From: Neoscytalidium dimidiatum
Lineage: Eukaryota; Ascomycota; Dothideomycetes; Botryosphaeriales; Botryosphaeriaceae
DNA length: 64,000 bases
NCBI GenBank assembly: GCA_037367355.1
Contig: CM074706.1
Location: 1,612,001-1,676,000, forward strand
Reading direction: 5' to 3'
Shown: piece after piece, positions 1-13,181 of the stretch
Layout: every line of letters starts with the position of its first letter
Numbering within the stretch: the stretch's first letter is position 1
Program-made: the position numbers and the translations under genes
The notes under the pieces: generated by a model
Seen by the model: only the letters and a program-made list of their open reading frames with translations
Told to the model about the DNA's origin: nothing
The model's database searches: none

Positions 1-1498
1 CATAAAACTGTACATTTTCTTGGCAGGATATCGCTTTTCGAAGGGGGCGCCGGGGAAAAAAAAGGTCTTCTTGGTCGATGAAGGAAATCAGAGGAAAGTG
101 GAGTGATTTACTGTATGGAACTGCAAATCTCTTCGTCGTGCGTAAAAGCGTGAGGAATGAGTCCTTGGGCTTCAAAATTCGGCCGTTCCTTTGTATCGGG
201 TGGAACGCGCCCGGCCTTTAACTTCCAACGGCTATCCATCACGCAAACAAGTATGTACTATTTCCCACACTCTCTATGATCACCGGCTTCCAAAGAGGCT
301 GTAAGCGAATCTACGTCACAAATAACGCCTGGCTTGAGGCAGGGTCCAAGACCTCCGCGTTCACGTCAGCGGTAGAATGTATCGGCGATATCGCGACTTT
401 CCAGCCTATCTTCTCCAAGATTTGCTGAACAACAGGCTAGATACCTAGTTCCTCTAATTTCTGGATTTGCCATCTATATTCGTCTTTATGTACATATTGG
501 GGTTTACTCGCAGGCTTTGCAAAATAGTCCAGCCTTAACTGAAGCACAGAAAACGCAGTAATGATACAAGCGCTCTTATGCGAACCTTGCAGGCCTATAC
601 TTGTTACGGTAGCCTCCTGCTCGAATACCCCTCGATCTCTTTTATTAGTCCTATTTCAAATACTTAGTATTGTTATCTAGGATTGCGTTGCATATGTTGT
701 GAATTCAGCCCCCACGGTTTAGTTGGTATCTCATGGCTACTGGCTTTCGATGGAAGCGCCACCATTTCTCAGCCTTGCGTACAATGACGATTCACAGACT
801 ACAATACGAAGGAGGACATTAGCGCTTGACCAATAATCCGTGGCCCGGCCGCTTTACTCATCCTCCACTTCACTGCTGCCTGAGACTGCTTATCATTTGC
901 CTGCTGAGTAGCTGTATGCCGTGTTGCAAGGCTGATCTCAGGGTAGAGCACTGCATCGCAACCCTCGGCGCCTAGATTTTTTTTTTTGTGGAGCGGGTTA
1001 TCGAATAAAAATATTGGTAGGTAGCGGAGACCAGCTTGAGCAAAATTGTTCCTTCGAATGGTTACCTCTAATTTGTTTTCGCCCGCGCGGTTGGCGAAAC
1101 GGTTCGCGCAGCAATTTTGCATTTTTCGGTTACCAGCGCTGCTGGCTGTGGTTGTAGCACATTTTTCTGACCAGCGTTGCATTGAGAACTCTGGAATACC
1201 ACCAATTGCGAAGCTTGTCTGCTCTGACATGCATGGACGCCAGGATCTTGTCAGCTGGGGGCCGGTGGCTTGCATTTGGCGGCTGTGCAGACTTAGAAGA
1301 AAAGCGCTGGGCACCCCCTCACTCAGTACCACCTACCATAGCTCCGCAGCATCATTTCCATCAGCAAGCCAGAACTACAGCCAAGTATATCTGGAACACT
1401 TTGAGTTTTTAAGGTCCCTTTCTTTGCCCGCGCGCACTGGATCCCACCATCACAGAAGTCGAGTAGATCGTCGGGCTGAGACGGCGACTGCGGTCGCT
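1..1498. other. Region upstream of the NLR gene, no gene recognised
   Basis: No reading frame here shows a recognisable domain. The NLR frame stays open upstream to about position 1046, but the residues before 1499 do not resemble the usual N-terminus of the family. I therefore treat this stretch as promoter and 5' leader. A 1332-to-799 minus-strand frame has no protein-like features. Confidence 0.5.
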
Positions 1499-4400
1499 AT
1501 GACAGACCCACTCTCCATCACAGCAAGCGTTGGAGGCCTGACACTACTTGCACGAGATATTGCAAAGGGTATAAATGAAATCAAACATACCCTGAAAGCT
1601 GCTGAAGGCGAGCTGCATGGTCTCTACAAGAGCGTGATATCATTGTATTCGGTCTTGGAGGGCGTCAAACTCGTGTTGGAACAGATGGACGAACTTTCTT
1701 TCGCCGATACATCACCTGGAGACATAGTATTTGCCTGCAACGACACTTTCGAAGCTATTCGGGAATTACTCAGCAAGTACAAGCTGGATCTTCAAGATGG
1801 AATAGCTCGAGCAAGCAGCAAAGAGAAATACTATCCGCCTGAGAAAGTTGGCGGACGATGGGATAAGCTCAAACAAGCAACTCGCTGGTATTTCGACAAA
1901 GAAGAAGTCGCAAAGCTCTGTGCCGACCTCGAACAGCACAAATCGACGCTCTCCATTGCCATGTCAAAAGACTCCATGTCGGCACTCGCTCAAGTGCTGA
2001 GGACGCAAACCAGAACTTCCCACCACTTGGAGGAAATTAGACGGAGCCAGGCTGAGATCCGTGCAGCCCAGATTCAGGAGAGCAAACGCCGTTTGAGCGA
2101 CAAACAGAACAGAATTATGAAAGAACTCAGTGAATCTGAGCCGCAGGAGGCCCTGGAACGTCATCTTGCGCTTCGCCAGAAAGGTACAGGAATGTGGTTT
2201 CTGGAGGGCTCCGACTTCCAGGACTTTATATCCGAAAACAACTCGAGTCTATGGTTGTACGGCATCCCGGGAGCTGGCAAATCAGTGCTCAGCTCGACCA
2301 TCATTGAATACATCAATGATCTCCGGACCTCAAGGGTCGCAACCGCATTCTTTTTTTGTGAACATAACAACTCTAATGCACAAAGTGCTCGGAATATCTT
2401 GGGTTCGATTGCCAGGCAGCTTGCTATCCAGAACTCGGGAGCCTTAGCCGAGCTCGAAAAGTTCCATGAGAAACACACATCGTTCGGAAAATTTACTGCA
2501 GACGGTCGAGCGCTACTGGGATTGATCTGGGACATGTCTAATCATCTCGATACCACACTTGTTGTGATTGATGGCTTGGATGAGTGTTTCCATGACCGTA
2601 GTCAAATGGTCCAAATATTGTCGGAGCTGAGCGACTCGGATAATGGTACAGTCAAGTCATTACTTACCAGCCGCGCCGAACGAGATATCCGAAACGGCCT
2701 CGAGGAGTTTAGTAAGGTTGAGATTAAGGCTTCCAAAGCGGATGTCAGATTGTTCGTTGCAGCAGAACTCGAGTCCCGTTTCAGCAGTGCAACTCCCAAA
2801 GATACTGCGCTCAAAGATGAGATACTGCAATACTTGGTGGATAACTCAGATGGAATGTAAGTCTATGAAATGGTCGATTTGAAGAAAAATAGCATGAATC
2901 GGAAGCTAATATATTCTTCCAGGTTTCAGTGGGTGAAGTAAGTGCGGATCTCTACGCTTGTTATTCTGCTCTAACAATTCAGATGCCAGTTGGATTACCT
3001 CAGCTCGTTGCCCTCACATGGGAAGAAACGTAAAGCTCTAAGAGAGCTCCCTCCAGATCTACCACGAACATACGAACGTATTCTGCTTCGCGCTACTGAG
3101 ACTGCGAAAGGCTTCACAGCCACGTATTTGGAGCGGACGTTGCGTTGGATTGCTCTTGCCGCTCGACCACTTTCTGTCCCAGAAATCTCCCACGCTATCG
3201 GGATCGAGGACGGCGATACTTCGTTCGATGACCCAGTGGATATGGAAAAGATCATCTGCCATTGCAGCAGTCTCATCAAACAAGACAACGACATTCTTAC
3301 GTTCAGCCACTTCAGCGTCAAGGAATACCTCAGAACAATTCTGCCAGGTGCCGGACTTCTTACAAGATTCCAACTTGACGACAAAGAGGGCCACAAATAC
3401 CTCGCGGGTAGTTGCTTGACCTACTTGCTCCTGGAAGAGTTCAATAAACCATACAACGATAACAAAGATTTAATGGACAACGCCGCCGAAGACTATCATC
3501 TGTACAGCTACGCCTCTCGTTTCTGGACATACCACGCCCAACCTTCTTCTGAAATGCCTGATTCTGTCTCTTTACTCGCAAGACGTCTTTTTGAAACACA
3601 TAAAAGCAACAACTTTGTCCTCTGGGCGTATAACTGGATATCGCAGTATGTCGCGCTTGATGATGATATTCAGCTATCTTCCCGCATGGCCGACATCAGC
3701 CCGCTGCACCTTGCAAGTATGTGCGGACTTCATGAGATTGTGGATCTCCTACTACACAAGGGCGTTGATGTGAGTCAATGCAGTACGGTTCTTTCAACGC
3801 CTTTGGAATGCGTGGCTGGTTTAAGTCTCTTGAACAGCCAAGACGATGGGCTCCCGAACTCAGAACAGAGACGTAAAACGGCGAAAAGGATACTTCAGGA
3901 GAACGTAGCCCAGCATACTTACGCGCCTTACGCCGTTCAGGGTGCGATCATCCTCGATGACGCAGATCTGTTGTCTATACTCCTGGAAGCCGGCTGCCCA
4001 CTTACTGCGACTGCAATCCGTCTCGCAAATGATAATGGATCAGATGAAATCATTCGCGCAGTTCTCGAAGCTACCAAGATCGAGAGGCTAGATCCAGACT
4101 CTACGCTTCTCGAATTCCAGCGCTTGCTTGTCCATCGCGCAGCCGATTACACATCGGGAGGCGGGGTAAACGGGACAAAGCCTAAAATACCCGATAGGAT
4201 ACCGGCTCATCTCGAGGATGATTATCAGGAAATAGCGAAGACAGCTGCGATCAACGGCCAGCTGGCAACAATCAAACAAATCCTGTCAAAACTCTCCGGC
4301 CTGGTAGGATTGGAACGGAAGACGTTTCTCTCCGAGCTTCTTTGCGACACGTCAGAATATGGACATACTGATGTCGTCGAGTACCTCCTATCTGAGGGTG

Positions 4401-7400
4401 CTGATATTTCGCACAAAGGACAAAAGCATGGACGGACACCGCTTCATCGTGCTGCGCTTGGTAGATGCACGAAGCTGGTTCAACTTTTGCTCACACTTTC
4501 TCCAGACCCGCAGGAGAACATTGAGATGGAAGATGATTGGGGCCAGGCTCCTTGGTTCGGTGCCGTTAGATCCGGATTCATCGAAATCTTAGAGCTATTT
4601 CTGGAGGCGCATCCGTCACTTGATCTCGAAAAGACTTCCAAAACTGGATATACGGCTATTCATTCAGCGATCATGTCGAAATACAGGCCAATGTTCTGGT
4701 TTCTGTACAAGCGGGGCCTCAATATCACATGCTCTGCTCATGACGGTGTGACTCCCTTACACATACTGCTTCACAGCGGCTTGGGGGAGCTGGAGCTTCC
4801 CAGGGAGTACACACGCCTTGTCATCGACACGTTCTTCAAAGAAGAGACCGATCTTACCAAAAAAGCCTGGAACGACATGAACTACGTCCACATATTGTTC
4901 GAAAACGTCGACATAGAGAATGCTTATCAAATATGGAGAGCCATTGCGGACGATCCTCGATTCAATCCCTGTAGGGCGGCAGCACTAGAAGCGGTGAATC
5001 AACGACAAAACACCCCGCTCCATGTTCTCTTATTGAACTGTGCCATCTGGCTCACCAGTCCCGAAACCGCCTCCCGAAGCGCAGATATCGCTATCAAAAT
5101 CATCCAGTCCGTCTGCAAAACAAAAGATGAGGTTCAAGCAAGCCTTGCGGTCAGGAATGCAGATGGCTGCACACCATTAATATGTTTTGCAAAAGCTCTT
5201 CACAGTCGAACAATCCCACTAGGCTTATCCGGACTCTTGTCAGGATCTCTCCCAGAGATATTCCGCATCCTGATTGAAGCTGACAGTCACGAAGATTGCC
5301 TCAATCGGCAAGACAATCAACGTAGAACTGTCCTTCATTGGATTGCAGATTGTGATTCAGCTTTCCCGTTCAAAAATGTTGTAGAAATTCTCCTCAAACA
5401 TCCGTTCGATATGGCTATAAAGGATCGTAACGGATATATCCCTTTGCACGCGGCTGCATTATCTCCTAGGGATAATGTTGAATTTCTGCGGCGGTTCATG
5501 GAACGTACATCGACGGCTGTCTTGGAAACTCCGTTCGATAATGACGAGGCTATTCTCCATTGGCTGTGCTCAACGAAAAAGGATGGAATTGAGGACCTGG
5601 TTTCACAATACGCCAATCAGATCGCAACATCAGTCACTCGGGATAAGGAGGGGTGTACCGCCCTGATGCGGGCGCCCTATGTAGTTTCGACACCTGCTCT
5701 TGTGAACGAATTGCTCGAGGCTGCAGGAGAGAATGTCCACAGCCGCGATCATAATGGATACGACTTACTTTTCCACGCCTGCCGCCTGGGCGGAAAAACG
5801 TTCCTGGAAACCTTGATTCGTAACGGAGCAAAGGTCGATGAGCCAAGAGGACTCGAAGGAAGAAAGGTACCGCTGATTTTGACAGCAGCGTACTTCAAGC
5901 AGAAGGAATGCCTGCAAATTCTTCTCGAATCTGGAGCCGACCCATATATTCAAGACTACGCTGGAAGACGATTGCATCATTATGCTGTGGACCAAGGAAA
6001 CGACTATTTGCAGGAGATTGTTGACCCTCTGACCGGCTATGATTATAACGAGAGCATCCTATCCTGGTCAATCCCTCTTGATCCAGTGGACAGCGAACCA
6101 AGGTACTACATTCTACATCGTCCCAGTACGATCCATATCGCGGCAGCGAACACGAAGCCACAGGCATTGCGATGGCTCTTGAGGTCGGACCAGAGACCGC
6201 ATGACCTTGATCAGGAAATGGATGCCGGAGAGACAGCAATTTTTGTCGCAGCGTATCTTGGGATCCGGCAGAATTGTGAAATCCTCGTGCTTGCAGGTGC
6301 AACCGTTGCAAAGACCAGACAAGATGGGTGTACTGCCTTCCATGTCGCATGCCAGAACGGGCAATTGGATGTTTGTGAATACCTCCTGTCTGCTGACAAT
6401 TCTTTGCCGATGCGTGCGTCCGCCTTGGGTACCCCATTGGAAATAGCCGTCCGACATGGACGCTACGAAATCGTTCGACTTCTCCTCAACAACGATATTA
6501 TGATTGAGATCCCGCCTGCAGTGCAGATGGATGCGCTCAAGACGGGAAGACGCGACATCGCAGGCCTTATCCGATCAAGACTACGCATCCAGCAACGCCG
6601 TGAGACAGGACTACAGACGTGGACGCAGAAAGAAGTCAACACTTTACGTCTACCGCTCGCATGTAGCCGCGCCGCAGAGAACGAGTTACTGGAAATATTG
6701 GAAACAGGTGTAGATCCAAACAGGCGTGTGAATGAAGCCTTTGACAGCGCTCTACACATTGCTTGCGAGAAAGGCTGGAAGAAATCGATGGTACGACTGG
6801 TAGAAGAAGGAGCCGAGCTGGAGGCCCGTAACCACTATGAGGCCACACCGCTATTAGTAGCTTCCCGGTTTTCGAAGTGGCAATGCTTGCAAATTTTGCA
6901 CAAATTCGGTGCACGTCTGGATGTCGTAGACAACGGGGGGTGGACGGTGATTCATGGTGCTGCTCGCGCAGGTAACTCTGACATGGTGACCTTCTTCATC
7001 GAAAACGGCTGTAATCCGAATGCTTTGACATATGGCGGGTACACTCCTTTGATGCATGCTGAACAGCCTCGGTGCGCTGCTGCATTACTACGAGGCGGGG
7101 CGGATCCTTTTATCACCACTCAGCATAACGGGTCCGCCATTTCGGAAATGAGCTTCAAGAAGAACTGCGAGGAAGTGCTACGCATGGTACTGGCTGAAGG
7201 GCCAGTCGAACGCATGTTCAGCACCATCGACTTGCTGGACATGGAATACAAAACAACTCCACTCTACATCGCCGCCTTCCGCGGAAGGTCGGGCAATGTG
7301 AAAGCTCTCCTTGACCACGGCGCAGACACCAATCTCCCAGGAGGCCTATTCGGCACGCCATACCACGCCGCGTTCGTGCAAGGCCACGTCGAGACCGTCC

Positions 7401-7660
7401 GCATCCTTGCCGCTAACGGCGCCAAACCGTGCATGGTCATCCGCGATGGGTGCGAGCACGCGGCCTGGTTCTGGGAGCATGGTGGGCAGTTCTCTTTTCC
7501 CGCTCCAAACGGGGCTTGGGTGCCAGCGTCGCTGCCGCTCCAGTCCAAGAAGAAGCCAAGGATGATCCGGGCCAATGAGGCGCGGAAGGGCCGTTTCTGG
7601 GAGCACGGTTACCGATTCTGTCTCCCGGCGGCACTCAGCGGAGCTTGGCTTGTGGCGTGA
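1499..7660 (+). CDS. NACHT-ankyrin NLR-type STAND receptor
   Basis: This encodes a probable intracellular receptor of the fungal NLR (STAND) class. Family members are linked to non-self recognition and programmed cell death. Three exons (1499-2856, 2923-2937, 2983-7660) join to 2016 residues. The start was chosen at MTDPLSITASVGG, which is typical of fungal STAND N-terminal domains. Walker A is GIPGAGKS at about 255-262, and Walker B is VVIDGLDEC at about 355-363. A sensor-like TSRAE lies at about 390. The 15-base middle exon restores the conserved GMFQWVKCQLD segment after the NTPase. A winged-helix-like region with RTYERIL follows. Ankyrin repeats fill roughly residues 700-1940, with typical TPLHRAA and PLHLAS motifs. 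The tail carries two copies of an FWEHG motif. All NTPase motifs look intact. The ligand and biological role cannot be read from the sequence. Intron lengths are 66 and 45 bases. Confidence 0.93.
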
Positions 7661-10155
7661 GCGGCGGCGGCGGAAGGCCGGGCCAAGAGGCGGGCAGTGT
7701 ATCTTGGCTGCATGTCGATGGCTGTCCGTATGGCGCAGACCGCCTGGGCTTGGTGCAGACATTGCTGAGCGTGAGCTCTGGATTACGAGGTCGTGCTCAA
7801 ACATACTGCAACTACCACGTCACATAACATTGGCAATTGGAGCAGCCGTGCAGACAATACATATTCAAGAAAATTGTCAACATCACGCAACGCCGGAAGA
7901 TGGTAGAGGCGGCGCGTCCGAAGCGCTTCCAAAAGTGAGCTACAGTCCTTAAGCTTTTAGCACCGATTGATCCTTTGATGTAGTTTCTTTCTTCTGAATT
8001 TGCTTTGTTGGCCTCATCTGTCTATTATGTCTTTCACGACCTTGTTTATCTCTGCTTGATTTCACAGTATTCGATGGGCGTTGCAGTATCCGCAAACTTG
8101 TGAAGGAGAGAGTGAATGATCAGCATGAGATCTCGTATACATCTCAGGGGCCCCGGCGCACGCTATAATGGACATTCAATTTCGCGCTCACTTTAGAGTG
8201 CTCTAGTGATCTTGTAATGATTCTCGTACGACCTTTTACCGGGCTGTCCTGCTGCTGTACGTGGAGCTGCATTTCTCCAAGCCTTTCGACCGTCAAATTT
8301 TGGATCTAAACGATTAGCCTTTCGTTCGACTGAGTAGGTTTCGGATGTATATCTTGATCTTACCGCATCGTCGCTATGTGAATAGATAAAGTCATGGAAG
8401 ACCGTGCCATACCGATGCTGCTGGGCAAGTTAGCATGGCCAGAGAGGGCTGAACTACAGCCTTAGCCAATTCGGAACAGTCAAGTCACCACCAATTAATG
8501 CTTTCGTTGCGGACACGCGACCACCTTCCGGACATGTTATTGGCGCGTTGTGGCGTATCTGAATCGGCGACAAGCCTTGACCTAAGCAGCCAGCCTCTCT
8601 GTAACGTACGACTCTCTTGAACTCTTCCTTAGTGCCTCTATCTCGACGTCAAGATCTATCTTCCGAATATCCGGCTTTGCCTTCTTAGCACCCAGTTCAT
8701 ACGTCAGTAACGTGACTGCAGCAAGCCGCACATAGCCACATTACACCTTGCCACGACAAATAATCGGCACGTGAGATCTGCAATGACCAAAGCTCTGGGC
8801 CAATACGGAAGCATTTCCCTGTGGACTGGTTCGGGATAGTGTGTGCCGATGCCACGTGCTGCCGATATATTATGTCTATGACATCGACGCATAGTACCGA
8901 AGGCCCGTCGCGCCGCCAAACGGCGGAGTAGTGCACCGTTGACTCAATGCAGGCAAGGTTTCAACTAGGTTTCCTGCAGAAGGGAAGCCTCACAGCCTCA
9001 CTATCCCTGAGCGCGAAGGATAAAAAAAGAAAATACAGAGAAGGCAGGAAAGTGACAAGAAGCACGCGACTACGGCGAATGAGAGAACAGAACACGCGTA
9101 AGCACGACACGGCGACCGATCAGGCCACTGACAGCGTCCTCCCGTATCCGATCTCCATCTCTGTTGACAATAATCTGTGCCGAGGCAGACCGGTCTGCTT
9201 GGCGGACAACTCTAATGCAACATGCATGTTCTTGCGGAAGATAGAGGGGCTTAGCATTGACGTAAGCCAGGGCCATACGGGAGCTGATTCGCGGGGCGTG
9301 GGGACGACGAGACAGCTCCCCCCCGGACGCACAGCTGTGCTCTCTGCACGCCGCCAGCGATCAGTACCAGATACGCACGGGAGGAGCAATTGGCTGTGCA
9401 CTCCCGCCTCCATATACACGATCAACAGGCCAATGGGCACGTGTTGCGGGCAAACTTCGCCCAGCAAGCCAGCCAAACGCTCTCTTGGCACGAGTTTCAC
9501 CAGCAGCACACATCCCTGTACTAGCTTCTTGCCTTCCCTGGCATTTCGCGGCGCTCATCCTTTGCCCCAGAAAATCCTCGTCTACTGCACAGCCTCGCGC
9601 TGCTCAGATCCCGCGGGGTTCGTCGGCAATGACGGACAAGCACGTAGAGCAAAGCAAAGCAAAGCAAACAGCAGGCAACGCCAGTGGACCCAGAAATTGG
9701 GCTGTGAAACTGGGCACTCACTCGGAAAGCCGATTCCCGTCCAAGTCACCGGCGAAGCTCCCCAGTTTCCGAATACCGGCTCTTGATATCGCCCGCTGTT
9801 ATTAGCACATGCTCCCCCCGCGCAACCATGATCTCTTCCATCACCTGTTTCCGATTTCCTCTGACACGAGGGCGAAGCAATATACCAAAGCGGCTCGGCA
9901 GGCCCCCCTCATTCGTTTGACACCTACAGGCTCCATACTCAAATCAAAAACTCCCGACAAGGCCAAAATCCTGCCCGGTGCAGAACGAAACCCGAAAGGC
10001 TAAACACAAACCGCCAATCACTTCCAACAACCGGCACCAGTAAGAAAGAAAGGAAAAGAGAAAAAAAAACCGGTATAAGACTCCTGCTTCAGCTGCAGAA
10101 GTCTTCGCCATCAAATTACCCCGTCGCAATTGCCTCCACAACGTCCACCACCGCC
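7661..10155. other. Intergenic region, no supported gene
   Basis: I see no recognisable gene in these 2.5 kb. A 279-codon open frame (8947-9786, plus) has no domain and an odd composition, so I did not accept it. The last few hundred bases are pyrimidine- and adenine-rich and probably hold the promoter and leader of the next gene. Confidence 0.5.
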
Positions 10156-10499
10156 ATGTCGACGCAAAACCCGCCGCTCCCAGGCAACGACGACGACGAC
10201 GACGATGGCGACGACGTCGCTCAGCCCTCCACCACATCATCAACATCCAGCACCACCACCGCCGCAGCATCATCATTACCAACAACCATCTCCTACCCAA
10301 CGCTCCCGATCACGACCTCCATCCCCGGCGCCTCCATCGGCACGATCGGTATCTCCGTCCTCCCAGGCGGCATCACCACGACCGTGACCCTCGCGACCGC
10401 GACCGCGACAGGCACCGGCGCCGCGCAAACCCGCACCATCACCGGCACCACCGCGCCGACCGGCTCGGCCTCCACCTCCACCGCAGCGGCAAGTAACTC

Positions 10500-10530
<31 letters not shown>

Positions 10531-11331
10531 CTCTCCTCTAGCGCCAAGGTCGCGATCGGCGTCGCCGTGCCGCTCGGCGTCCTCCTCCTCGTCGGCGTCA
10601 TCGGCGGCGCGTACCTGATGGGACGACGGCGGCGGTGGCGGCGTCCGGCTTCCAGCGCTCCTGGCCCCAGCCGGAAAGGCTTCTTCGGCTTCCTCTCGCG
10701 CGGCGGGGGGAACGCCAAGTCCGCGGCCGCGGCCGCCGCCGCCGCCGCGGCGACGACACGAGACGGCGGCAGCGACGAGGCGGAGAAGGCGATGCTCGAG
10801 AAGGCGCCGCGCGGACCGGTGGAGCTGGCGGCCGGGCCGGACGTGCCGGAGCTGCCGACCGCGGTGAACTACCAGGAGCTCGCGGCGGGGGACCCGTTCG
10901 AGCAGAAGCGCGCGTTCGAGGCGCGGCAAATGTACGCGCGAGGGGGTGGAGGAGGAGGAGGAGGGACGGGGATGGCGCCGATCGGCGAGGGGCGGCAGCC
11001 GGTCCCGCCGCCGCCGCCGCCGCAGGAGCTGCTGGGGAACGAGCTGAACGGGGCGGGCATCGCGGCGGGCGCGGCCGGCGGGGTGCGGAATATCAAATAC
11101 GTGAACATGAATCGCAAGCCGGTGGCGAGTGGGAGCGGAGGCGTGCAGAGGGGCGGGTCGAACGCGACAACGACGAGCTCGTCGGGGCATTCGCCTGTCA
11201 GTCCGGCGAGGACGGCGAGCCAGAGCCATTCCGAGCCCATGTCGACTATAAGCCCCATGAGTAGTACTAGTCCGATGATGCCGGCTGAGCTACCTGGGGA
11301 TGGGATGGGGAGGAGAAGGGATAGCGGGTGA
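10156..11331 (+). CDS. Ser/Thr-rich single-pass membrane protein (Mid2/WSC-like layout)
   Basis: The intronless frame encodes 391 residues. An acidic start has a run of seven Asp. A Ser/Thr/Ala-rich segment follows to about residue 115, then a Gly run from (GGC)n, then one transmembrane helix at about 131-155 (KVAIGVAVPLGVLLLVGVIG). An RRRRWRR stop-transfer sequence follows. The cytoplasmic tail is rich in Gly, Ala, Pro and Ser. This layout is common among fungal cell-wall sensor-like proteins, in which an O-mannosylated outer domain is joined to one helix. No signal peptide is visible, so topology would depend on the single helix as an anchor, or an upstream exon is missing. Homopolymer codon runs (GAC, GGC, GCC) make the length likely to vary between strains. 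No precise function can be assigned. Confidence 0.72.
10503..10530 (+). repeat. (GGC)n triplet repeat encoding poly-Gly
   Basis: An uninterrupted run of about nine GGC units lies just before the transmembrane helix of the membrane protein gene. A second triplet run, encoding poly-Ala, lies near 10722-10750. Slippage here would change the linker length without shifting the frame. Confidence 0.85.
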
Positions 11332-13032
11332 TTTCGTCGCTCTTTGGAAGGCGTTGGGCGGAGGGCAGAGGCGAGGAACAGATTGAACAAGCTGGATAAA
11401 TAAGCGGAATATAGAATCACAATAGTGGTTTGTGTACGGCTGTGTAGCTTTGCAATGGACGTCATCTCAACCACTGGCTCGCACAACGGCGTGCGCGAGA
11501 ATTGATCTGAACGTTTCCATGAGTCCTTGTTTCATGGCTATACAGTAAAGGTTGCAGCTTTCCGTAATCTCCGAATCCTACTTCATATCCGAGAATAGAA
11601 GATGTCTATATTTTTGTTAATTGTGGTTTCAAGGCCCGTCCCGCGGTAGTTCGAACGATCGTCCGCTTGCGGGTGTGGCCTCCAATCATATCCTAATCAT
11701 ATGTCCATGCATGAACGTGGTGTAGCCCAAAGTATATCTTCGCACTATCGATAATACCGAGATTTGGGGGCCTTACAACAGACCCTGATGATTCAGCTGT
11801 TGTTGGAAGATTGACGTGGCCCGTGATGGTAACTGGTTTCAAGGCCTGAGGCATAAAGCTGGGCCGACTGCGCCGGCGCCAGGGCGGAACTGTTCAATAA
11901 GGATCATCAAGACTCATCTGCATCTGCCGAACATCGATCAATCGGATTCCAGAACAGCTACAGGGTACAGCGTCAATAGTTAGTAATGCCTGGGTTTTGT
12001 CGGAATAGTCTGTTTGAATGAGTAGTGCCTTAATTATCCCTTAGTCGAGTTAACCACCAATATAATACCATCTCATCAAAGCAATGGAAGATGAGATCCT
12101 AAAGAGGGTGAGACTAGTAAGAGTGAGCGACGCAAACGATAGAGACTAGGAGTTTTCTGACCTCCCCATGCTGCGCAGAGCATAACGAGGTGGCTGAAAA
12201 GACCACGGAAGACCAGATGGGTAAGCTGCAACAGGGGAGAGGGTCCGATGGTCAAAAGCGAAATGAGTTTGTGTGAGAAAATGAAAGGAATTGTCAACAG
12301 AGAGCAGTATGGTTGAAGGTTCAGTCGATTGAAAAGCCGACGGACTTGCGGTCCGCGGAGAGTGTACAGGAATTTTTGCTCAACGGCAGGTTTTCCGAAA
12401 ACGTAAGTTAACGAATCCCTGCCAGCATTTCTGAAAACCACTCGAGTCGGCTGTCCTATGACCCTGGTAACGAGAAAGCAAGATGAGACAGGAGGATAAC
12501 ATCCGGAAGGATCACAGGTGGTCAGCCGTACGGGTGCATGACTTGAAGAAACGGCCGGATAAACTCGATTGAGCCAAATTAAAGATTCATAATGCAGAAT
12601 CGGAACTCCAGAAACGCTTGTGTTCAAGGTGCATGAGATGGTATCCAAAACTTGGGAGGAAAGGCGGTCCGTTTCGCTCTAAACCCTTACTAATGTTGGC
12701 CGCTCCCTGTCATTATCGCCAATCCATGTGTCTGTCCTACATCCACAGATTTACCCGAGCCTCAGATCTCTTCGTGCCCTTCATATCCGGCGATAGAAGT
12801 ACAGATTGGATGTACGAGCATCTGACGGCAGGTGGTGACATCCAACTTGCTTGGACTAATCTTGAAGCGCTTTTTTTAGTCGCCGCGGCGCGCATCACAT
12901 CGGAGCATAGCACCATTGATGGAAAGCAACGGGAAGGAAGCTGCTGTACCAGTGACATCGCCAACTTAACGTTTGACGCTTATTAGACCTTCTCTTCCAC
13001 CTCCTTGTTTCGTGTTCAAACAGACGTGGTTC
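11332..13032. other. Intergenic region, no supported gene
   Basis: No gene could be supported. A 190-codon minus-strand frame (12076-12648) has no family features. The region lies next to the copia fragments and may contain further decayed transposon sequence that I could not recognise. Confidence 0.45.
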
Positions 13033-13181
13033 CTATAGAACAACATCAAGGCCACTAGCCATCACTGTCACAAGTGTGGCATCGTACTTTTGAAGTGTTA
13101 CCATGAATAAGACGCCAACACACTCGGTGGTGATATATGTCCGTTGCACGAATTCCGCACGAAAGGTCGACTCCCATTGTG

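Noticed and set aside
799..1332. 177-codon minus-strand frame upstream of the NLR
   Set aside because: No protein-like features, and it overlaps the upstream-open NLR frame. Likely chance.
8947..9786. 279-codon plus-strand open frame
   Set aside because: No domain, signal or helix pattern is recognisable, the composition looks random, and it lies in sequence that reads as promoter for the next gene.
10276..11229. 317-codon antisense frame over the membrane protein
   Set aside because: Arg-rich translation of GC-rich coding DNA read backwards. It is a shadow of the real gene.
12076..12648. 190-codon minus-strand frame
   Set aside because: No family features. Considered as further copia sequence, but no copia motif was found in it.
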